The notes beneath the pieces were generated by a model, which worked only from the letters and a program-made list of their open reading frames with translations, had not been told where the DNA came from and made no database searches. This document shows positions 63,264 to 64,000 of a stretch of DNA of 64,000 nucleotides, one piece after another (position 1 is the stretch's first letter; every line of letters begins with the position of its first letter). Location: contig NZ_KN293975.1 in the NCBI RefSeq assembly GCF_000768555.3, positions 186,001-250,000 of the forward strand. Direction: 5' to 3'. Origin of the DNA: Roseovarius mucosus DSM 17069 (GTDB taxonomy: Bacteria; Pseudomonadota; Alphaproteobacteria; Rhodobacterales; Rhodobacteraceae). The translations under genes and the position numbers were made by a program.

Positions 63264-63478
63264 TGAGAACGCTTTTGATTGAGCCGCCTGACGAATGGAG
63301 CCGCGAGGCCTATGAAGCCGCCCTGCGCGAGGCCGAGGCATTGCCCGATGACGATCCGGACAAGGCGGAGCTGGTCGCCGTGCGCCGCGAACAGTTTGCG
63401 ATTTTCGACCGACCGAAGAGAACTCCCGAAGAGCGCCGTGCAATCCTGCGCGCCTTCCTCGAAGATCCGGCCTCCTGA
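63263..63478 (+). CDS. Hypothetical phage protein after minor head gene (71 aa)
   Basis: A short acidic helical protein (WSREAYEAALREAEALPDD; PEERRAILRAFLEDPAS) whose ATG overlaps the previous TGA by one base. No recognised family. A GTG one codon upstream is an alternative start. Confidence 0.5.
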   Translation: MRTLLIEPPDEWSREAYEAALREAEALPDDDPDKAELVAVRREQFAIFDRPKRTPEERRAILRAFLEDPAS

Positions 63479-63554
63479 GGCAATTTGGGGCTGTTTCGCC
63501 GCGCGGGCGCACCTGCAACCGACCCCACCAGACGCAATGGCCTCTCAGCGCCTC

Positions 63555-63572
63555 ATTAAATACCCATTTAAT
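63555..63572. promoter_or_regulatory. AT-rich inverted repeat before phage protease gene
   Basis: ATTAAAT-ACCC-ATTTAAT is perfect and unusually AT-rich for this locus. It lies in the 297-bp non-coding gap between the 71-aa protein and the protease gene and may mark a late-gene promoter or activator site. Confidence 0.4.
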
Positions 63573-63775
63573 ACCCCCCTCGGGGATTTTGCGACCCAAC
63601 CCCCGCCAGAGCCAGAAGCGCACTCAGCGGGCCGTTCTGGGGCCGTTTGCATTCCGGGCTTGCCGCGCACGCCCTTGGGGCGCTAGTCTGATCCAAGGCG
63701 GCCCGTGCGCCACAGCCGCTTTCCCCTGAAGTCCTTCATCTGATCTGGCCCGTCGCCCCGGCTTAATGTCGGGTC

Positions 63776-64000
63776 ATGACAAAACCGCTTCACATCTTCC
63801 GCGCTGGCCGCCACACCGCCCAATCCGGGCAGAGCTTCGAGTTTTCCGAAGCCGAGGTTGAGGGCATTGCCACCGCCTATGATCCCGCCCTCCATGAGGC
63901 CCCCATCGTCGTGGGCCATCCTCGCACAGATGCCCCGGCTTACGGCTGGGTCAAACGCTTGCGCGCCGAAGGGGCCGAGCTTTTTGCCGAGCCTGACCAG
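63776..64000 (+). CDS. Mu gpI-like phage protease (partial, runs off right edge)
   Basis: The first 75 residues after the ATG at 63776 resemble the Mu I protease/scaffold family (EVEGIATAYDPALHEAPIVVGH followed by DAPAYGWVKRLRA). The gene processes the head protein and provides a scaffold during prohead assembly. The frame is open at base 64000, so most of the gene and the major head gene lie beyond the window. Confidence 0.8.
   Translation, partial: MTKPLHIFRAGRHTAQSGQSFEFSEAEVEGIATAYDPALHEAPIVVGHPRTDAPAYGWVKRLRAEGAELFAEPDQ

Noticed and set aside
1..64000. CRISPR arrays, tRNA, rRNA or insertion sequences
   Set aside because: No regularly spaced direct repeats, no cloverleaf with a GTTCRA loop and CCA-proximal stem, and no IS transposase other than the phage MuA were seen on reading both strands; this is a visual check and not a covariance-model search.

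Overview
The window is a GC-rich chromosomal segment that looks like an alphaproteobacterium of the family Rhodobacteraceae (Roseobacter group). The evidence is gene content and order (glyQ, a small membrane-anchored protein, then glyS; a divergent PPDK-like protein; a SleB-type hydrolase; zinc-free L33; paired ExbD proteins), heavy use of ATGA stop/start overlaps, and ~19-bp CCCCGGGTCAAGCCCGGGG-type extragenic palindromes. This assignment is inferred from protein and gene-order patterns, not from a database search.

Region 1 (1-12.0 kb) is housekeeping and accessory: leuA leaving the left edge, with an upstream leader peptide and hairpins that look like a leucine attenuator; an SDR gene overlapping an iron-sulfur bacterial photolyase; a periplasmic protein of about 19 MORN repeats; NAD+ synthetase; a small exported protein plus hybrid histidine kinase; a secreted esterase; a methyltransferase and an acetyltransferase.

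Region 2 (12.0-28.0 kb) is a coherent catabolic cluster. A leftward operon encodes two flavin oxidoreductases, a GcvT-like folate enzyme, a class III aminotransferase and an Fe(II)/2-oxoglutarate oxygenase. A TetR regulator and a bicupin gene lie next to it. A rightward operon encodes a Tat-exported polyamine-type ABC importer, a BetI-like TetR, a trimethylamine-dehydrogenase-like flavoprotein and a ferritin-like protein. Palindromic operators lie in both divergent gaps. Uptake, oxidation or demethylation, C1 capture and transamination of an N-containing, probably N-methylated, osmolyte is the likely theme; the substrate is not known.

Region 3 (28.2-43.3 kb) carries an ExbB-ExbD-ExbD-TonB energy-transduction operon, a trypsin-like pseudoprotease, glyQ/glyS, a GIY-YIG gene bracketed by composite palindromic repeats, a PPDK-like gene, a cell-wall hydrolase, rpmG with promoter and terminator, and a small exported protein plus PepSY membrane protein.

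Region 4 (about 43.3 kb to the right edge) is the left part of a Mu-like transposable prophage: candidate transposase end sites, an S24 repressor facing an early operon across three operators, a ParB-like protein, MuA (D269, D335, E387) and MuB, a GapR homologue, GemA, a Mor-like activator, endolysin, holin, terminase, portal, a minor head protein with a fused JAMM-type metalloprotease motif, and the start of a gpI-like protease cut by the edge. The right phage end is outside the window.

Two genes (an FAD oxidoreductase at 16.9-18.6 kb and tonB at 30.1-31.0 kb) each appear to carry one extra base in a C or G run that changes the C-terminus. No tRNA, rRNA, CRISPR array or insertion sequence was recognised.
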